From: Bosea sp. AS-1
GTDB taxonomy: Bacteria > Pseudomonadota > Alphaproteobacteria > Rhizobiales > Beijerinckiaceae
Assembly (NCBI RefSeq): GCF_002220095.1
Contig: NZ_CP022372.1
Coordinates: 1,274,501-1,338,500, forward strand
Length of the DNA: 64,000 nt
Direction: 5' to 3'
Below the pieces are notes generated by a model, which worked only from the letters and a program-made list of their open reading frames with translations, searched no databases and was not told the DNA's origin. The translations under genes and the position numbers were made by a program. This document shows, piece after piece, positions 9,276-18,906 of the stretch (its first letter is position 1; each line of letters starts with the position of its first letter).

Positions 9276-9491
9276 TTATTGTTCGGATAGCTTCAACGTG
9301 GGCGCGTAAGGCTCGTCCACGTCCTTGATGATCGCCTGCCCGCAGATGACGCGGCCCTGCACAGCGTCGAAGGCGAGCGTCGGCTGGCCATAGAGCGACC
9401 AGCCGCGGCTCAGCGCCTCGGTAACCCGATGACAGAAAGCGGCGTCATCGGGGCCGGTGAGATAGCGGTAAAGCGTCGTGCGCTTCGCCAT
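9276..9491 (-). CDS. DUF1737 domain protein
   Basis: 71 aa. Matches the small DUF1737 family: an N-terminal TLYRYLTGPDDAAFC segment, then a GWSLYGQPTLAFD segment. No catalytic motif or membrane segment. It lies between phaA (15 bp) and phaB (44 bp), a placement conserved in Hyphomicrobiales, so co-transcription and a link to polyhydroxybutyrate metabolism are likely. The function is not known. The start is ATG 9491. Confidence 0.85.
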   Translation of the reverse strand: MAKRTTLYRYLTGPDDAAFCHRVTEALSRGWSLYGQPTLAFDAVQGRVICGQAIIKDVDEPYAPTLKLSEQ

Positions 9492-9506
9492 CGGTGGGCG
9501 CCGGTC

Positions 9507-10685
9507 TCAGCGCTCCACGGCCATGGCGACGCCCATGCCGCCGCCGATGCAGAGCGTGGCGAGGCCCTTCTTGGCGTCGCGCTTCTGCATCTCGTGCAGC
9601 AACGTCACCAGCACGCGCGCACCGGAAGCCCCGATCGGGTGGCCGATGGCGATGGCGCCGCCATTGACGTTGACGATGTCGGTGTTCCAGCCGAGATCCT
9701 TGTTCACGGCGATGGCCTGCGCCGCGAAGGCCTCGTTGGCTTCGACCAGGTCGAGGTCCGAGACCTTCCAGCCGGCCTTCTCCAACGCCTTGCGCGTCGC
9801 CGGGATCGGGCCCGAGCCCATGATGGCCGGATCGACGCCCGCCGTAGCCCAGGCCTTGATGGTGGCCAGTGGCTTCAGACCGCGCTTGGCCGCTTCCTTG
9901 CCGCTCATGATGACGAGCGCGGCCGCGCCGTCATTGATGCCGGAGGCGTTGCCGGCGGTCACCGTGCCATCCTTCGAGAAGGCCGGCTTGAGCTTGGCCA
10001 TGGCCTCGACCGTCGCGCCGTGACGCGGGTATTCATCGGTGTCGACGACGACGTCGCCCTTGCGGGTCGAGACGGTGAAAGGAACAATCTCGTCCTTGAA
10101 CTTGCCGGCCTTCTGAGCGGCCTCGGCCTTGTTCTGGGACTTGGCGGCGAAGGCGTCCTGCTCCTCGCGGCTGATCTGCCATTTCGTCGCGACGTTCTCG
10201 GCGGTGGTGCCCATATGGTAGCCGTGGAAGGCGTCCCAGAGGCCGTCCTTGATCATCGTGTCGATGAACTTGGTATCGCCCATCTTGGTGCCGTTGCGCA
10301 GATGGGCGGCGTGCTGCGACATCGACATCGACTCCATGCCGCCGGCAACGATGATGTCGGCATCGCCATTGGCGATCTGCTGCAGGCCGATGGCGACGGT
10401 GCGCAGGCCCGAGCCGCAGAGCTGGTTGAGGCCCCAGGCCGTCTTCTCCTGGGGGATGCCGGCTTTCATCGCCGCCTGGCGTGCCGGGTTCTGGCCCTGA
10501 CCGGCGGTGAGGATCTGGCCCATGATGACCTCGTCGACATCGGCGGGGTCGACCTTGGCGCGCTTCAGCGCTTCCTTGATCGCGGCGGCGCCGAGCTCGT
10601 CAGCGGGAGTGTTGGCAAAAGCGCCGTTGAAGGCGCCTACCGCCGTGCGCGCTGCGCCGACGATCACGATGTCCGTATCTGCCAT
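9507..10685 (-). CDS. phaA: Acetyl-CoA C-acetyltransferase (beta-ketothiolase)
   Basis: 392 aa, the standard thiolase length. Condenses two acetyl-CoA to acetoacetyl-CoA, the first step of polyhydroxybutyrate synthesis; also works in the thiolytic direction. The acylated nucleophile is C90 in NQLCGSGLR. The catalytic His lies in [12 protein letters not shown] near residue 350, and the second Cys in the C-terminal CIGGGMG. The start is ATG 10685 with AAGGAATA upstream. It leads the phaA-DUF1737-phaB group; no PHA synthase gene is in the window. Confidence 0.96.
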   Translation of the reverse strand: MADTDIVIVGAARTAVGAFNGAFANTPADELGAAAIKEALKRAKVDPADVDEVIMGQILTAGQGQNPARQAAMKAGIPQEKTAWGLNQLCGSGLRTVAIGLQQIANGDADIIVAGGMESMSMSQHAAHLRNGTKMGDTKFIDTMIKDGLWDAFHGYHMGTTAENVATKWQISREEQDAFAAKSQNKAEAAQKAGKFKDEIVPFTVSTRKGDVVVDTDEYPRHGATVEAMAKLKPAFSKDGTVTAGNASGINDGAAALVIMSGKEAAKRGLKPLATIKAWATAGVDPAIMGSGPIPATRKALEKAGWKVSDLDLVEANEAFAAQAIAVNKDLGWNTDIVNVNGGAIAIGHPIGASGARVLVTLLHEMQKRDAKKGLATLCIGGGMGVAMAVER

Positions 10686-10998
10686 GAGGGTATTCCTTGC
10701 TGCTACCTTGAGTGTCGTCCTGCCGCGCCGCTCCCGTCGGCGCAGCTGTCCCCACCACCTTCGAAGCCTGTCGTGACGCCGTCAAGTCAGGCGTGCTGCC
10801 CTATCCGACGCTTGGGAAGGTCGATCGGCTGTGGAGAGCGTGGAGCAACCGGGGCGCCGCCTCAATTCCGGCGGCTTTTTGCGCCGCACGCTCAAAAAAC
10901 TTGCGGTGCAGCACCGAGCGGCTATCGTCGGTGCGGGGAGAACGTTCCGTCGAACCGCGTCGGCCCGGCCGGCGCAGCGGATCAACGTCTAGCAGGGT
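10686..10998. other. Divergent intergenic region phaA/phaR
   Basis: 313 bp with no convincing gene; it must hold the promoters of phaA (left) and phaR (right). The one clear structure is the terminator-like hairpin at 10856-10880. TGC-rich stretches occur near both ends (CTTGCTGCTAC near 10696-10706, TTGCGGTGCAGC near 10901-10912). PhaR of Paracoccus binds TGC-rich DNA, so these are possible but untested operators. Confidence 0.5.
10856..10880 (+). terminator. Terminator-like hairpin in the phaR leader
   Basis: GCCGCC (10856-10861) pairs with GGCGGC (10870-10875) across an 8-base loop, followed directly by TTTTT. On this strand the only gene it can affect is phaR, 119 bp downstream. It could be an attenuator or the end of a short transcript. 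Confidence 0.45.
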
Positions 10999-11601
10999 AT
11001 GATGGCCAGCGAAAAAGAACCGACTGTCATCAAGAAATACGCCAACCGGCGCCTCTACCACACAGGTACGAGTTCTTACGTCACGCTGGAGGATCTGGCA
11101 GGGCTTGTCCGGGCGGGAGAGGATTTCGTCGTCTACGACGCCAAGTCCGGAGAGGACATCACCCGTTCGGTGCTGGCCCAGATCATCTTCGACGAGGAAG
11201 CCAAGGACGGGCAGAATCTATTGCCAATCACCTTCCTGCGGCAGCTGATCCGCTTCTACGGCGACAGCATGCAGGCGCTGGTGCCGCGCTACCTCGAATT
11301 CTCGATGGACCATTTCACGCAGGACCAGAACAAGTTCCGCGAGCAGATGGCGAAGGCCTTCGGTAGCTCGGCCTTCGGCGGCAACGCGCTCGACGCCATC
11401 CAGGCCCAGACGCGGGCGAACATGCAGATGTTCACCGAGGCGTTCCGGATGTTCAATCCGTTCGCCGCGACGGCGGCCGGGAAGGCGAAGCAGGGGGCCG
11501 CAGCGTCTGAACCTGCGGCTAAGGGCGACGAGCTCGGCGACCTCAAGCGCGAGCTCAACGAGATGCGCGAGCGGCTGGACAAGCTCTCCCGCAGCAAGTG
11601 A
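10999..11601 (+). CDS. phaR: Polyhydroxyalkanoate synthesis repressor PhaR
   Basis: 200 aa. The N-terminal PHB/PHA accumulation regulator DNA-binding domain is clear: TVIKKYANRRLYHTGTSSYV at residues 9-28, then DLAGLVRAGEDFVVYDAKSGEDITR. A PHB_acc-type segment follows (LLPITFLRQLIRFYGDSMQ), then a charged, probably coiled-coil C-terminus. PhaR binds both PHB granules and DNA, repressing phasin and its own gene when polymer is absent (family knowledge). ATG at 10999 or 11002; the first is used. Divergent from phaA and convergent with the EAL gene. Confidence 0.95.
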   Translation: MMASEKEPTVIKKYANRRLYHTGTSSYVTLEDLAGLVRAGEDFVVYDAKSGEDITRSVLAQIIFDEEAKDGQNLLPITFLRQLIRFYGDSMQALVPRYLEFSMDHFTQDQNKFREQMAKAFGSSAFGGNALDAIQAQTRANMQMFTEAFRMFNPFAATAAGKAKQGAAASEPAAKGDELGDLKRELNEMRERLDKLSRSK

Positions 11602-11645
11602 GCCGATGATCGGCGGGTAGAACGCCCTCCGCGACCTCCGCGCCG

Positions 11646-13334
11646 TCAGCAGGCGGCGCGGCGCGGCTCCGGCTCGGGGACCGGCGTCAGTTCGGCGCGG
11701 CCGACGAGATGGCCCTGCAGATAGGTGACGCCCCAGTCGCGCAGCATCGTCGCCTGCAATTCATCATCGACCCATTCCGCGACGGTCTCGACGCCGAGAT
11801 GGCGCGCGAGATCGATCAGCGTGCGGACATAGAAGCGGTCGTCGGTCGAGCGGCGCAGATTCTGGGTGAAGGCGCCGTCGATCTTCAGGATGTCGACCGG
11901 GAAGGCGCGCAGGTGCTTGAGCGAGGTATGGCCGGCACCGAAATCGTCGATGGCGATGCGGGTGCCGCAGGCCTTGATGCGCCCGAGCAGCTTCGCCAGC
12001 CGCGACGGATCCTCGATGGTCGCCGTCTCGGTGACCTCGACGATCAGCCGTGAGGCGAGGCTGCGCGACGCGCCGGCGAGCGAGAGGAAGGCGTTGAGCC
12101 ATTCGGGATCGCCGAGCGAGACCGGCGAGACGTTGATCGACAGTCTGAGCGCGGGATCCTCGGCCAGCAGCGTCAGCGCGAGTTCCAGGACGCGATGGTC
12201 GAACAACCGCACGAGGCCGCGTCGTTCGAGCAGCGGCACGAGCTCGGCGGAGGCGAAGAAGAGGCCGGCCTCGGGCTGCCCGACGCGCAGCAGCGCCTCG
12301 TGGAAGGCGGGAATGCGCGTATGGGCGGAGACGATGGGCTGCAGAGCCAGGCGGACGCGACGTTCGTTCAGCGCGGTAACGGCCTGGACGTCGAGGCCGC
12401 TGCGCTCGGTCCTGTCCTGCCGGCGGCGCTGCGGCCGCGCGATGACCGCGTCCTCGGCGGCGCTGGCCCGCGCGGTGGCGAGTGCGCTTTCGGCGGCGGC
12501 CAGCAATTCGCCGGCATGGTTGCCGAGCTCGGGCGCATGCGCCGCGCCGACCCGCAGCCGCACCAGCGCGATGCCATGGCTGGTCTCGATGGCCGATTCC
12601 GCCACGATCCTGCTGAAGCGCCGGGCGGCCGAATCGATCTGGTCGCGCGGGCAGGCGGAGAGAATGATCGCGAAGCTGTTGCCGGCGTAGCGCACGAGAT
12701 GGTCGCGCCGCCGCGTCACCGAGCGCAGCCGCTCATGCACGGTGGCGATGATCTCGCCGGTGGCCTCGTGGCCGAAATCGTCGTTGAGCCGGGCCAGCTC
12801 GTCGATCGCGGCGACGAGGATAGCGACCGGCCGCTCCTGCGGCAGATGTTCCTGCAGGCACAGGCCGATCTGGTCGATCAGGGCAGGGCGATCGCAGAGA
12901 TCGCCGCCGGTGTCGCCCAGCTCCTCGGTCCGTGCGGCGCGCTCGAGCCGCAGCACGCCGCGGGCGCGGGCGGGGCGCCCGTCGCTGCCAGCGAACCAGC
13001 GGCCGGTATCCTCGGCCCACATCTTCCGGCCGGCGAGGTCGACGGCGTAACGGGTGCGGTAGAGCACGCCTTCGCCCTGATCCTGCTCGCTCGAACCGAA
13101 GATCGCGTCGTAGCGGCTCGGACCGCTGCCGGGCTCGACCAGTGCAGCGAAGCCGATGCCGCGGAGCATGGCCCGGTCGGGCAGCGCGCCGAGGACCTCG
13201 GTCGCGTTCGGCCCCCAGATCAGCACATCGCTCTGGATGTCCCAGCTGTAGACCACTTCGCCGATCGAGGAGAGCAGGCCTCTCGGGTCAACCGCAGGTT
13301 CTTTGCGGAAGCTGAACAGCGACGGGGCAGGCAT
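11646..13334 (-). CDS. PAS-like/degenerate GGDEF/EAL protein (probable c-di-GMP phosphodiesterase)
   Basis: 562 aa, no membrane segment. A PAS-like sensor region (about 10-130) is followed by a GGDEF-fold domain (about 150-300) whose signature has decayed to AGNSF, so cyclase activity is unlikely. The C-terminal EAL domain (about 320-550) keeps the residues expected for phosphodiesterase activity: HEALLR, INVSP, VEVTE, DDFGAG, LKID, VAEW with the following acidic residues, and QGHL. The prediction is therefore hydrolysis of c-di-GMP, with the dead GGDEF domain possibly a GTP sensor. The start is ATG 13334. Convergent with phaR. Confidence 0.88.
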   Translation of the reverse strand: MPAPSLFSFRKEPAVDPRGLLSSIGEVVYSWDIQSDVLIWGPNATEVLGALPDRAMLRGIGFAALVEPGSGPSRYDAIFGSSEQDQGEGVLYRTRYAVDLAGRKMWAEDTGRWFAGSDGRPARARGVLRLERAARTEELGDTGGDLCDRPALIDQIGLCLQEHLPQERPVAILVAAIDELARLNDDFGHEATGEIIATVHERLRSVTRRRDHLVRYAGNSFAIILSACPRDQIDSAARRFSRIVAESAIETSHGIALVRLRVGAAHAPELGNHAGELLAAAESALATARASAAEDAVIARPQRRRQDRTERSGLDVQAVTALNERRVRLALQPIVSAHTRIPAFHEALLRVGQPEAGLFFASAELVPLLERRGLVRLFDHRVLELALTLLAEDPALRLSINVSPVSLGDPEWLNAFLSLAGASRSLASRLIVEVTETATIEDPSRLAKLLGRIKACGTRIAIDDFGAGHTSLKHLRAFPVDILKIDGAFTQNLRRSTDDRFYVRTLIDLARHLGVETVAEWVDDELQATMLRDWGVTYLQGHLVGRAELTPVPEPEPRRAAC

Positions 13335-13509
13335 CGCGAGGGGCCTCGATCAGACAGTGCGCGCCGCGCCGTCCTGGCGCGGTCCGCCCGTCGCAGTGGT
13401 TACGGAAGCGTTTCCAAACGATGCGAGGATTCTGCTTAACACGGCGTTAAGTTTGGCCGCCGGATTGCAACTTGCCGTTCCGTCACAAGGCGTTGTGCCG
13501 GAGCGGGAC

Positions 13510-13704
13510 ATGTTGCGTAGCGGAGAAACGGCAGATCGGGGCAGGGCGGGCTCCAGCGCCTCGGCCCTGTTGCTGCTACAGGCGGCGGCCTCGCAGGCGC
13601 GGATCGGCCCCTTCGCGTTCAGGGGGCTGGCAAGCCCGCAATCGGCGGCGGCGCTTTACCGCAGCGTCGCGCGTCTGGCGGTGCCGGCGATCGGCAGGCG
13701 CTGA
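13510..13704 (+). CDS. Possible small ORF, 64 aa, unknown
   Basis: The ORF begins at ATG 13510 with GGAG six bases upstream and ends at 13704. The product is Ala- and Arg-rich with an LLLLQAAASQAR segment, no signal peptide and no family resemblance. It lies in the 463-bp gap between the divergent EAL gene and the convergent rpmF terminator. It may simply be an open frame in GC-rich DNA. Outside this ORF, 13335-13797 holds the EAL-gene promoter region and the rpmF terminator; nothing else was recognised. Confidence 0.25.
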   Translation: MLRSGETADRGRAGSSASALLLLQAAASQARIGPFAFRGLASPQSAAALYRSVARLAVPAIGRR

Positions 13705-13731
13705 AATCCCAATCGATGGCGGGCAAAGAAA

Positions 13732-13751
13732 AACCGGCCTTTCGGCCGGTT
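13732..13751 (-). terminator. rpmF terminator
   Basis: AACCGGCC (13732-13739) and GGCCGGTT (13744-13751) form a perfect 8-bp stem with loop TTTC. The plus-strand A-rich run just to the left reads as a T-run for the leftward rpmF transcript, making a standard intrinsic terminator 47 bp after the rpmF stop. Confidence 0.85.
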
Positions 13752-13797
13752 CCATCGTCTTGTCGCGCGGGCCGGATCCGCGATCCGGCGTCCAGGC

Positions 13798-13983
13798 TCA
13801 GGCGTCAGCCTTGACCTTGAGGACCTGACGGCCGCGATACATGCCGCTCTTCAGGTCGACATGGTGCGGGCGGCGCAGCTCGCCGGAGTTCTTGTCCTCG
13901 ATATAGGCGGGCTGCTTCAGCGCGTCGGCCGAGCGGCGCATGCCGCGCTTCGACGGCGACGTCTTCTTCTTCGGAACGGCCAT
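13798..13983 (-). CDS. rpmF: 50S ribosomal protein L32
   Basis: 61 aa. [20 protein letters not shown] at the N-terminus is diagnostic of L32. The alphaproteobacterial C-terminus [16 protein letters not shown] lacks the zinc Cys pairs seen in some other phyla. The start is ATG 13983. It is read leftward, 188 bp downstream of mtgA, and ends at its own terminator. Confidence 0.98.
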   Translation of the reverse strand: MAVPKKKTSPSKRGMRRSADALKQPAYIEDKNSGELRRPHHVDLKSGMYRGRQVLKVKADA

Positions 13984-14171
13984 TGTACTCTCCATCGTGC
14001 CGCCGCCCGGAGCGCGGCTCGCCAAAGCCACGCCACCGCCACGACGACGGATCAATCTCGTGAGGCGTTGCCCATACACGCTCAAGGCCGCGATGGCTAG
14101 AGCCTCGTGTGAAAAAGTCGCTAACGCGGCCTTGTGCCGCGAAAATATCGCGCATTGCCTGTCTGGGCGCG

Positions 14172-14828
14172 TCAACCAGGCAGCGCGCAATCGCCGAGCG
14201 CGCCGAGCTGGCCCATGCGCCGCTGCACCCGCCCGGCAGCCGATTGCAGGGCGCGACTCGGCTTGCCCGGATTACGCAGGAGCGGATTGGGCAGGGCGCC
14301 CGCGAGGCGGGCGGCTTCGGCCGGGGTGAGGCGCGCCGCGGATTTGCGGAAATAGCGCTGTGCCGCGGCTTCCGCGCCGAACAGGCCCTCGCCCCATTCC
14401 GCGACGTTGAGATAGACCTCGATGACCCGCGGCTTGCCCCAGGCGAAGTCGATCGCCATGGCGAGCGGGATCTCCAGCCCCTTGCGGATATAGGAGCGGC
14501 CCGGCCAGAGGAAGACGTTCTTGGCCGTCTGCATGGTCAGCGTCGAGGCCCCTCGGCTCGGCCCGTCCTCGTCCTCCAGCACCGCGTTGAGCTCGACCCA
14601 GTCGATGCCGCGATGGCTGCAGAAGCGCTGGTCCTCGGAAGCGATGACGGCGCGGATCAGATTGGGAGAGATCCGCTCCAGCGGCACCCAGTCGCGCTCG
14701 ACGGAACGCAAGGTCAGCCAGCGGCCGAGCATCAGCGTCGAGGGCACCGGCACGAAGCGGTAGAGCGCCAGGGCAACGGCGAAGGCAAGGACGAGCCAGA
14801 AAGCCAGCCTCAGGCACCATCCGAACAC
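14172..14828 (-). CDS. mtgA: Monofunctional biosynthetic peptidoglycan transglycosylase
   Basis: 218 aa. One N-terminal membrane helix (about residues 3-22) anchors a GT51 domain that polymerises glycan strands from lipid II on the periplasmic face. The catalytic Glu is in ASEDQRF near residue 66. Further GT51 motifs are [21 protein letters not shown] and [10 protein letters not shown], and the C-terminal [12 protein letters not shown] is also typical. No transpeptidase domain is present. The mtgA-rpmF order is common in Hyphomicrobiales. Divergent from the prenyl synthase at 14955. Confidence 0.96.
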   Translation of the reverse strand: MFGWCLRLAFWLVLAFAVALALYRFVPVPSTLMLGRWLTLRSVERDWVPLERISPNLIRAVIASEDQRFCSHRGIDWVELNAVLEDEDGPSRGASTLTMQTAKNVFLWPGRSYIRKGLEIPLAMAIDFAWGKPRVIEVYLNVAEWGEGLFGAEAAAQRYFRKSAARLTPAEAARLAGALPNPLLRNPGKPSRALQSAAGRVQRRMGQLGALGDCALPG

Positions 14829-14954
14829 CCAACCCAGCAGACCGTCCCCCGTTTCACGCCGCTCCGGGCGGCGCGCTTGCCACGGCCCGCACCTTGACGA
14901 TGCCGCCAGCGTCCGGCAAGGCCCCCATCCCGGCAGCGAACGCGAGATCGGCGC

Positions 14955-15902
14955 ATGAGTTCCGTTTCATCCCCCGTCGCAGAGAGCGATCTGCCCCTTC
15001 GTCTCGCGCGGACTGCCGAGGCGATCGAGCGCCTGCTCGAAAGCCTGCTGGCGACCGCGCCAGGCGAGGGCGAGATCGCGCGGCCCGAGCGCCTGGTCGC
15101 GGCGATGCGACATGGAGCCCTCGCCGGCGGCAAGCGGCTGCGGCCTTTCCTGACGGTGGAGACGGCCCGGCTTTTCGGTGTCCCGCAGGAGCAGGCGCTG
15201 CGGGCGGGCGCCGCGGTCGAGCTGCTGCATTGCTATTCGCTGGTCCATGACGATCTGCCGGCGATGGACGACGACGATCTGCGCCGTGGCCGTCCCACCG
15301 TGCACAAGGCCTTCGACGAGGCGACCGCGATCCTGGCGGGCGACGCCCTGTTGACGCTTGCCTTCGACGTGCTGGCCGATCCGGCGACGCATGCGTCCGG
15401 CGAGGTGCGGGCGGCGCTGGTGCGGGCGCTCGCCCGGGCTTCCGGTCTGGGCGGGATGGTCGGCGGGCAGATGTTCGACCTTGCGGCAGAGGGACGCTTC
15501 GAGGCGCAGAAGCGCGCGCTGACCGAGACGGAGATCCGGCGCCTGCAGGCGATGAAGACCGGGGCGTTGCTGGCGGCCAGCGTCGAGATCGGCGCGCGCC
15601 TCGGCGGGGCCGACTCCGTAGCGCTCAAGGCGCTCGACGCCTATGGCCGGGCGCTGGGCGCGACCTTCCAGGTGGCGGACGACATCCTCGATGTCGAGGC
15701 CGATGCGGCGCAGATGGGCAAGGCCACGGCGAAGGATGCCGACAAGGGCAAGGGGACGCTGATCGGCGTGCTCGGGCTCGACGGCGCCAAGCGCGAGCGC
15801 GACCGGCTGAGCGAGGTCGCGGTCAAGGCGCTCGCTGGCTTCGGGGCCGATGCGGATGTGCTGCGTGCTGCGGCGCGCTTCGCCGCGCAGCGGAAGAGCT
15901 GA
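14955..15902 (+). CDS. ispA: Farnesyl diphosphate synthase (short-chain polyprenyl synthetase)
   Basis: 315 aa. Condenses isopentenyl diphosphate with dimethylallyl and geranyl diphosphate to farnesyl diphosphate. The first Asp-rich motif, DDLPAMDDDDLRRG near residues 99-112, has the two-residue insertion of bacterial type II FPP synthases. The second motif is DDILDVEAD near 236, and the GGKRLRP substrate motif is near 58. H and C residues before the first Asp motif fit a short-chain product, though geranylgeranyl diphosphate cannot be excluded. No dxs gene follows. The start is ATG 14955. Confidence 0.9.
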   Translation: MSSVSSPVAESDLPLRLARTAEAIERLLESLLATAPGEGEIARPERLVAAMRHGALAGGKRLRPFLTVETARLFGVPQEQALRAGAAVELLHCYSLVHDDLPAMDDDDLRRGRPTVHKAFDEATAILAGDALLTLAFDVLADPATHASGEVRAALVRALARASGLGGMVGGQMFDLAAEGRFEAQKRALTETEIRRLQAMKTGALLAASVEIGARLGGADSVALKALDAYGRALGATFQVADDILDVEADAAQMGKATAKDADKGKGTLIGVLGLDGAKRERDRLSEVAVKALAGFGADADVLRAAARFAAQRKS

Positions 15903-15984
15903 TACTTCAGCTTCGCGCGGTCATCCCGGATCGGCGCCGCTGGCGCGGCTTGTCCGGGACGACTTCGGCTGACCGAAAGATGGC

Positions 15985-17250
15985 TTACTGCCAGCGGCCG
16001 AAGGCGTCGCCGAGCGTCTGGGCGCCCGAGACACCCTTCTCGAAGGTGATGATGCCGCGACGGCCGGAGGTGAACAGCACCGGCAGGTCGATCCAGCTGC
16101 GGTTCAGGATGAGGTCGGTGTTGCGCTCGACCTCGACCGGCACGTTCGACATGGCCACGACGAAGAGATTGTCGCCAAGTGCCGAGTTGATCGCCGAGAG
16201 CGGTGCGCCGCGCTCGCCTTCGGCGGTCTTGAACTGCGGCACGCCGACCTCCTTGACCGCCTGCGACGGATCGCCGCTGTTGGTGAAGCGCAGGCCGATG
16301 ATGTGCGAGGCGGGGAAGGCCGAATCGGTGTTGCGCCGCACGGTGAAATCGAGATTCATCCCGGCATCGGGGATCTCGACCGTGGCGCGGACGATGGTCT
16401 CGACCGGGCGGCCCTGGCCGGCGCTCTCGCTGTCGAGCCGCCAGAATACGCGGCCGTTGACGGCGCGCGGCTGCTGCGGGTTGTCCGGCGTCTCGATGTA
16501 GAGAATGGCGCGCTGCGCGACGGCGATCTCGCCGCCCGGCTGCTGCACCGGCGTGCCGGGCGCGTTGTTGGCAGCATTGCCGGGGCGGCCTTGCGCCGGC
16601 GCGTTCGGCTCGCCGACGCGGTCGTTGATCTTGCCCGCATTGTCGGGCTGCGTCGGCTGCTGCTGCGAGGCGGTTTCCGTGCTCGGGCGCGGCGTGTCCT
16701 GCGGCTTTAGCTTGTGCACGTAGATCGCGGTTCCGGCGATGGCCGCGACGGCGACCGCGACGACCACGCCGACGACCACGGTGCGGATATGGCCGGGCTT
16801 CACCCGCGATTCCCGCGGCGGCATGATGCGCGGCCGGGCCGGCTGGGCCTCGGCCGGCTCGGGCAGATGGTCGTCGAAATTGGAGGCGCTCGCCTCCTGG
16901 CCGCCTGCTTCCTGGCCCTCAGCGCGCGGCAGCGGCGCGAATTCGGGCTGCTTCTTCGGCTCTGGCGGGCGCGGCGGCTGTACGGCGCCGGATTGCGGGC
17001 GAATCACCGGACCGCGCGTGCTGGGCTGCGGCGCGGGCGATTCGTCGTACTCGGCCTCGATCCGGGCGACAGCCTCGTCGAGCGTCAGGCGCTCGCGCAT
17101 GATCTCGGCTTCGCTCAGCGGCGGATCGAGACCGCGCAGCTGCGCGACGAGGGCAGCCCGTGCCCGATCGAAGATGGCGCGGCGCGCCTCGGGAGAGTTG
17201 TCGGGTAGCCCGGCGACGGCTCGCGCCAGGATCGGGTAGAAATCGGCCAT
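15985..17250 (-). CDS. Membrane-anchored protein with conserved Hyphomicrobiales architecture, unknown function
   Basis: 421 aa from ATG 17250; a GTG at 17259 would add three residues. An N-terminal alpha-helical segment (MADFYPILARAVAGLPDN, then a charged helix with LTLDEAVARIEAEY) is followed by a Pro-rich linker. A single membrane helix lies near residue 160 (IRTVVVGVVVAVAVAAIAGT). A second Gln/Pro/Asn-rich linker leads into a C-terminal beta-rich domain of about 190 residues that would lie outside the membrane. The N-terminal segment resembles those on other cell-envelope proteins of the order. It lies downstream of purA on the same strand, with 51 bp between them. No function can be assigned. 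Confidence 0.7.
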   Translation of the reverse strand: MADFYPILARAVAGLPDNSPEARRAIFDRARAALVAQLRGLDPPLSEAEIMRERLTLDEAVARIEAEYDESPAPQPSTRGPVIRPQSGAVQPPRPPEPKKQPEFAPLPRAEGQEAGGQEASASNFDDHLPEPAEAQPARPRIMPPRESRVKPGHIRTVVVGVVVAVAVAAIAGTAIYVHKLKPQDTPRPSTETASQQQPTQPDNAGKINDRVGEPNAPAQGRPGNAANNAPGTPVQQPGGEIAVAQRAILYIETPDNPQQPRAVNGRVFWRLDSESAGQGRPVETIVRATVEIPDAGMNLDFTVRRNTDSAFPASHIIGLRFTNSGDPSQAVKEVGVPQFKTAEGERGAPLSAINSALGDNLFVVAMSNVPVEVERNTDLILNRSWIDLPVLFTSGRRGIITFEKGVSGAQTLGDAFGRWQ

Positions 17251-17301
17251 TGGCCTCACTTGTCGCTGATGACGGGCCGCGTCAACCCTCGAAGGGCTGG
17301 C

Positions 17302-18594
<1,293 letters not shown>

Positions 18595-18906
18595 GAGCGA
18601 GGTGTCCCTGCTGTTGTACCGCGTTGCCGTGCAAGCGGCCCGCGCAAATGCAAAACCCCGGCGCAAGGCCGGGGTTTCGGGGCAGGTCCTTGCAAGCCCT
18701 CATGGGCCAATGCGGCGCGCAGGTCAAGTTTTCCTGTCCTGCGGACGGCTTTCCGTGGGGAAATGACCTGCGAAAGCATGGCGGATCTGCAGGATCTGCG
18801 CAGTAATCCTGCCGCAATCGCGCGTAAGGGCTAAAGGCGTCATTTTCGGCGCACGGCGGGAATGGTGCCGGCCGGCGCGGACGCGAGAAGGGGAAGAACT
18901 GCGACC
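18595..18906. other. Divergent intergenic region purA/M20 hydrolase
   Basis: 312 bp without a gene, which must contain both promoters. The only strong structure is the hairpin at 18653-18677. The remainder, 18678-18906, shows no clear palindrome. Confidence 0.5.
18653..18677 (-). promoter_or_regulatory. Hairpin in the purA leader
   Basis: AAACCCCGGC (18653-18662) and GCCGGGGTTT (18668-18677) are exact complements around a 5-base loop. On the purA strand the stem ends in TTTT. No upstream leftward gene needs terminating here, so the hairpin sits in the purA 5' untranslated region or marks the end of an unseen transcript. Confidence 0.55.
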
